From contig NC_135558.1 in the NCBI RefSeq assembly GCF_964340395.1, positions 8,092,001 to 8,156,000 on the forward strand: a stretch of DNA of 64,000 nucleotides. The letters run 5' to 3'. The notes under the pieces are model-generated. The model was not told the DNA's origin and did no database searches. It saw only the letters and a program-made list of their open reading frames with translations. The DNA is from Glandiceps talaboti. Taxonomy: Eukaryota; Hemichordata; Enteropneusta; Spengelidae. Positions 59,136-64,000 of this stretch are shown piece after piece (positions within the stretch are counted from its first letter, which is position 1; each line of letters begins with the position of its first letter). The translations under genes and the position numbers were made by a program.

Positions 59136-61353
59136 AAAGTTCTCTTAAATTCACCTGAAAATACACAAATGACTATTCTATTTTAGTTTGATAGCAGTCT
59201 GACCAAAACATATGAAAACATTTTCCACTTTTTACTTCTGTTGCGTACAAACGCAATCTGTTGACATTATGTAGTCTTTTCTCTAACAATACACTTCAAA
59301 TCAAAATAGCCTGTACTGAAGCCTTTCTCTGTACAAATACTTGACATTAACCAGATCACAACAACACACCAATCAACTTTGATTTGACGGAACTGAAGTA
59401 TCAGGTATGATCAGATGAAGTCCAGAGTAATTGATTCCCAGCTCAGTTAAATGTCACACCTTATTTGCATACAATGTGTCTGTACATAATGAAGCTATAC
59501 TTCACACTGGCTATTTTCATCTTTTTAAAAAAAAGTGTTGCACGAAAAATACTGTAATACTTTACAATGTAGACACGTCTAAACTCAGCTTATTAGTGAC
59601 TAATAATATGAGTGTACATGTAGTTGATGCAAGTCTTCCATATTATATGCTACACACGAGCACACCCTAGAATCCAGGTGAATGATTCCAGTTTAGAACT
59701 GCCACTGAACAAAGATTTCATTTACACTTTTCACACACAGAAATAAAAAAAAAACAGTATAAAACCGTACACTCCATATTTTATTTGTTCAACTTTTTCC
59801 AGGTGTTCCCACTAGCAGTAGATATCGTTCACATTCTTCCATGTATCCTACTAACAGTTTCTTACAATCAACCCTATTGGCTGAAATTGACCAATTTGTT
59901 GCATATCAGTCAATTCATCCAATAAGGTAGCTTCTAAGCTGTGTCACGCAAACAGATGCACAGCAGAACTACGGTACACATCAGATGTCTCTATCACATG
60001 TACATCTGTCTGGTATTTCGACATTAAACAATTTGTTTCACGATAATAAAATGAAATTGCTTGAACAACAAAAATCATTCCATGTCAGATATTACATACT
60101 TTATTTGGAGTACGTTCATTTACATATCCATATTTGCATAGTTCTGGTCTCCTATGTCTAAGCCTCAACATTATATTTACACTGTTAGCTTTCACTTCAC
60201 AACAACATATTTGTACTTCTTTGATACCTATAGTTGTATTTGCTATGAAGTACACTACTTAGGTTTTGCAACCCTGGTAACTTTAAGATGGAAACATGGT
60301 AATATTTACTATTTCCGACAACCATTAGCCGTCATTCTTTTAAAAGAAAACCCCATGAAAGATCTGAAAAGGAATGACTTTCTTACTTACCAACCTTCTA
60401 AAAACCACAGACAGAGTGGTTTGCAGTCTATTTGTCTAGCTATAAAATGAAACCATGTGTGGTACCATGTGAGTACACACAGTTTGAGCCGAAACTCTTC
60501 ACTTTCAGCAAAGTTACATGTATATTTGAAATGACAGATCTGTTACTTTACATTTAGTTCATTTTATACGATATTCATTATGTTTCATAATTTTTTTCAA
60601 CTATCAAATGAATTCTATTTGCGATAGCAGATCTGTGCCTTATTTACATTTAACACATTTTTATTTTGTTTCATAATTTTTCACATTTGTCAATTGTCAT
60701 ATTTGAAATGGCAGAACTGTGACTTTACATTTAAAAGTACATTCTTTTTTTGTTTTACATAATTTGTCGGTATCGCTATATTTGAAATGGTATGCTATTT
60801 GCATTTATTTAGTACAATTCTTTCATTTTTTATTAGAAATAATTTTTAATGCTGTCAACATTGTGAATAATAAAATAAGTAGTTAATACAAAAAAAAAAT
60901 AAAAAAAAAAAAATAAGTAGTTGTCGATTAGCATCACAGGAATAAAATTAATCTGTCATAGAAAACATTTGTATTTATATAAAAAACATGCTGTCACAAT
61001 ATCATACACATCAGACTTAGAGTCCTTGAGTCCCTTGATTTTTTTATGAAAACATAGAAATATTGATTTAGACTGTAGCCAGAATACTGCATATATACAA
61101 ACTGAGCATGACATGGCCTTGAGAAGCTTTTTGTCACAAGGCCATTGATTCAAATAGCTGATAATGGATTTTATCTTATTGATTGTGTCTACACCATTAC
61201 TTGCATTAAAATATTACATTTTCTTGAATGCACATGTTTATTACATTAATTTGGTATGTTTTTACGTGTTATGACATTTATTAGCATATGTTATAAATGA
61301 GTGAATGCAAGCATTGCCTACACCTACATGTATAAGAAGCACTCATGTTGTGT

Positions 61354-61647
<294 letters not shown>

Positions 61648-61649
61648 AT

Positions 61650-62070
61650 GTCTAAATGTGTTAATATTTCTGTATTTACATGAATATTTTTGTACGCTAG
61701 CAATGTGTGGTGCTTGTTTGATCTAGTTATGTGTGTGTGTGTGTGTGCGTGTGTGTGTGTGTATCACACCTCTAATGTGTCAAATTTTCTGTATTTATGT
61801 GAATACTATTTGTATTCTAGCACTGCATGTGTGCTTGTGTTTGTATCTAGTTATGTGTGTATACACATCTAATGTGTCAAATTTTCTGTATTTATGTGAA
61901 TATTTGTATTCTAGCACTGAATGTGTGCTTATGTTTGTATCTAGTTACACACATGTATGTGTGTATACACATCTAATATTTCAATATTTCTGTATTTATG
62001 TGGATATTTTTTCTATACTAAGAATATCTGCCAATTTGTATTTTGTCATGTCAGTGGATGTGTGTGTGTG
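61650..62070 (+). repeat. About four tandem units of roughly 100 bases
   Basis: The unit contains CTAATGTGTCAAATTTTCTG, TATTTATGTGAATA, TATTCTAGCACTG and TATCTAGTTATGTGTGT. Copies start near 61,652, 61,770, 61,868 and 61,970. Confidence 0.85.
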
Positions 62071-62284
62071 GGGGGGGGGGGCGCATGTGTGTGTTTGTGT
62101 ATACATTTGTATGTGTGCATGTTGGGTATAGATGTGTATGGGTGCGGAGGGATTATTTCAGTGAGTGAGAAAATACATGTACAATACAATGTATGTGTTC
62201 TAGTGGGAATATGTGATTGGGTGCAAATGTGTCAACTATGCCCTTTTCTTATTTTCTTGGACTTCTGTAATTTTCTGTAAATTG

Positions 62285-62430
62285 CTTTATCCAATTCCAA
62301 TTCCAAGTCAATCTTTATTACACTGCACACACTACCAGAGAGTGTGGTATGGTACAAATTTCGAGAGAAAAAAAACAAACCCAAAATGAAATATAAAAGG
62401 TTCACAAGTGATGAAAGATATACAATCAAT
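62285..62430 (-). mobile_element. Probable LINE 3' tail remnant
   Basis: On the minus strand, TGTAATAAAGATTGACTTGG is followed by a (GGAATT)n short tail. This resembles the AATAAAG-plus-simple-repeat 3' end of the LINE at 38,811. No coding sequence is preserved, so the assignment is tentative. Confidence 0.4.
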
Positions 62431-62736
62431 GAAATTATTTCCCCTCCCAGCTTAAATTCATCAAAACAACTTTCCTATTGAACACATAATACTTTACTTC
62501 TACAAGTCTCTACATTGTCTTCTAACAGGTACTACAATCTCAATTTCTATCTGTCTGTGAGAGCATTGTGACGGCAAGACGTACCATTGAATTGAAAGAT
62601 CTACTAGTTTTAAAGCCAAGAAGCTTACTACATTGAGTACGTGAAGATCTCATCTCGTTTCCCTTGGGGGATGCTCAGAAATTATCACTTACTATGATTT
62701 ATTCATTGCGCTACTCAAGAAGATAGCCAGCCATAT
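62431..62736. other. Unrecognised sequence
   Basis: Nothing supported here. Confidence 0.4.
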
Positions 62737-62906
62737 AATCATGTTATGAGAACAGCAAAGTGTACATTCATGCACCCTGGACTCACGACATAGGCATGGA
62801 AAGTAACAGTTATGGAGATACAATCATATTATGAGAACAGCAAAGTGTACATTCGTGCACCCTGGACTCACAACATAGGCATGGAAAATAACAGTTATGG
62901 AGATAG
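62737..62906 (+). repeat. Two-copy tandem repeat, 84-base period
   Basis: The block TTATGAGAACAGCAAAGTGT, ACATTC, GTGCACCCTGGACTCAC is repeated with only a few differences. Confidence 0.92.
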
Positions 62907-62939
62907 ATACAATACATACATGTATAAAGTGCTCACTGA

Positions 62940-64000
62940 TTCTAAAGTGTCTACATGTATGTTGATGGATCTGCAGTCAATGTCTAGATAGAGAGATGTA
63001 GTTTTCAGCAATGTAATTTCAAATTTTTGCTAAAGCTACCAATAATTTTAAACGTATTTTTTGTGTAAGGATAGCTTTGGGAAATACAGTTCTAAAGTGT
63101 CGATGTTGATGTATCTGCAGTCAATGTCTAGATAGAGAGATGTAATTTTCAGCAATGTAATTTCAAATTTTTTGCTAACGCTACCAACTAACATATTTTT
63201 ATGCAAGGACAGCTTTGGGAAATACATTTATGGAGATAGTGATGCAATAAAATGCTCATCGATTTTACAGTGTCTATCTCAGTGTATCTGTCCTCAATGC
63301 CAGATAGAGAGATGTAATTTTCAATGTGTAATTTCAAATTTTTGCTAAAGCTACCAACTAACGTATTTTTGTGTAAGGATAATAACATTTATGTAGCTAG
63401 GGGTACAGTAAAATGGTCACCAATTCCAAAGTGTCTATGTTAGTGTATCTGTCCTTAATGTCGATACAGAGATGTCATTTTCACGTATTTTTATGTAAGG
63501 ATACATGTACATGTAGCTTTGGGAAATACTATTTATGGAGATAGTGTATCTGTCCTCAATGTAAAGAGAGCTACATAGTTTTCAGCAATGTAATTCCAAT
63601 ATTCAGCTCAAAGCTACCAAATAATGCATGTAGTTTTATGTAAAGAGATTTTTTTTTGGAAATAACATTTATGGGGACAAGGATGTGATAAAATGGTTAC
63701 TGATTCTGAACTGTCTGTGTTAGTGTATCTGTCCTCAATATCTATAGCTACAGACATCTACACATGTGGCTCTATAGATGTCGAAAACCTAATGCATGTC
63801 TTTTTAAGTAAAGATAACCTAGATGAGTTTTGGGAAAATACTATTTTTCGTGATAGGAACAAAATCAAATTGTCACAGATTCTGAATTGTTTGTGTTGGT
63901 GTATCTGTTGTCAGTGTCAATACACAACTGTTATTTTCAATGATGTCATTTTAACATTATGTTCAATTCAAGATGGCTGTATTTGTAACTATTAAATGCC
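62940..64000 (+). repeat. Satellite-like tandem array, about 7 units of 110-180 bases
   Basis: Each unit holds GTGTATCTGTCCTCAATGTC, AGAGAGATGTAATTTTCAGC, AATGTAATTTCAAATTTTTG, ACGTATTTTTGTGTAAGGAT and GGGAAATA. Unit starts lie near 62,948, 63,096, 63,269, 63,430, 63,540, 63,711 and 63,889. The array runs to the window end and probably beyond. The 100-aa ORF at 63,693 is inside it and is not a gene. Confidence 0.88.

Noticed and set aside
63693-63995. 100-codon ORF at the right edge
   Set aside because: Lies completely within the degenerate satellite array and repeats its own motif.

Overview
The window is animal nuclear DNA. All four multi-exon genes have GT-AG introns of several hundred bases to several kilobases, the sequence is AT-rich, and microsatellites, fold-back elements and short non-autonomous transposons are very common. 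The gene content suggests a marine invertebrate deuterostome (hemichordate, cephalochordate or echinoderm grade). DAXX lies next to RXR, as in the human extended MHC class II region, while the two metabolic enzymes belong to families that mammals, to my knowledge, lack. I cannot name the species.

Layout. From 1 to 10.3 kb there is mostly repeat-rich DNA. It holds a 20-base first exon on the minus strand (530-549) that copies the first exon and promoter of the gene at 10.4 kb, one small unrecognised ORF (2510-2833, minus), and a concentration of palindromes and MITE-like elements. From 10,403 to 18,056 (plus) lies an 11-exon gene for a malate/L-lactate dehydrogenase of the LDH2 family (359 aa). 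From 18.1 to 23.3 kb is an intergenic stretch with microsatellites and a 26-G run. From 23,545 to 37,380 (minus) lies a four-exon DAXX gene (1,203 aa) with a repeat expansion of potential SUMO-interacting motifs between the N-terminal helical bundle and the histone-binding domain. Divergent from it, 38,573-45,466 (plus) is a seven-exon amidohydrolase of the sugar-lactonase-like family (298 aa). The interval between these two genes carries a perfect 82-base-arm fold-back element with a target-site duplication. From 46 to 52 kb is gene-poor sequence and probably the RXR 3' UTR. From 52,123 to 56,696 (minus) are the last five coding exons of RXR, from the second half of the DNA-binding domain to the AF-2 helix. 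No upstream RXR exon was found between 56.7 kb and the window end, so its 5' part probably lies outside.

Functional view. DAXX (H3.3 chaperone and SUMO-dependent corepressor) and RXR (retinoid-activated nuclear receptor) are both chromatin-linked transcription regulators. Their proximity (about 15 kb between coding ends) looks like an ancient linkage rather than an operon. The two enzymes are independent genes with their own promoters. All exon models were assembled by hand from splice sites, reading phase and family conservation. Phases close in every gene.
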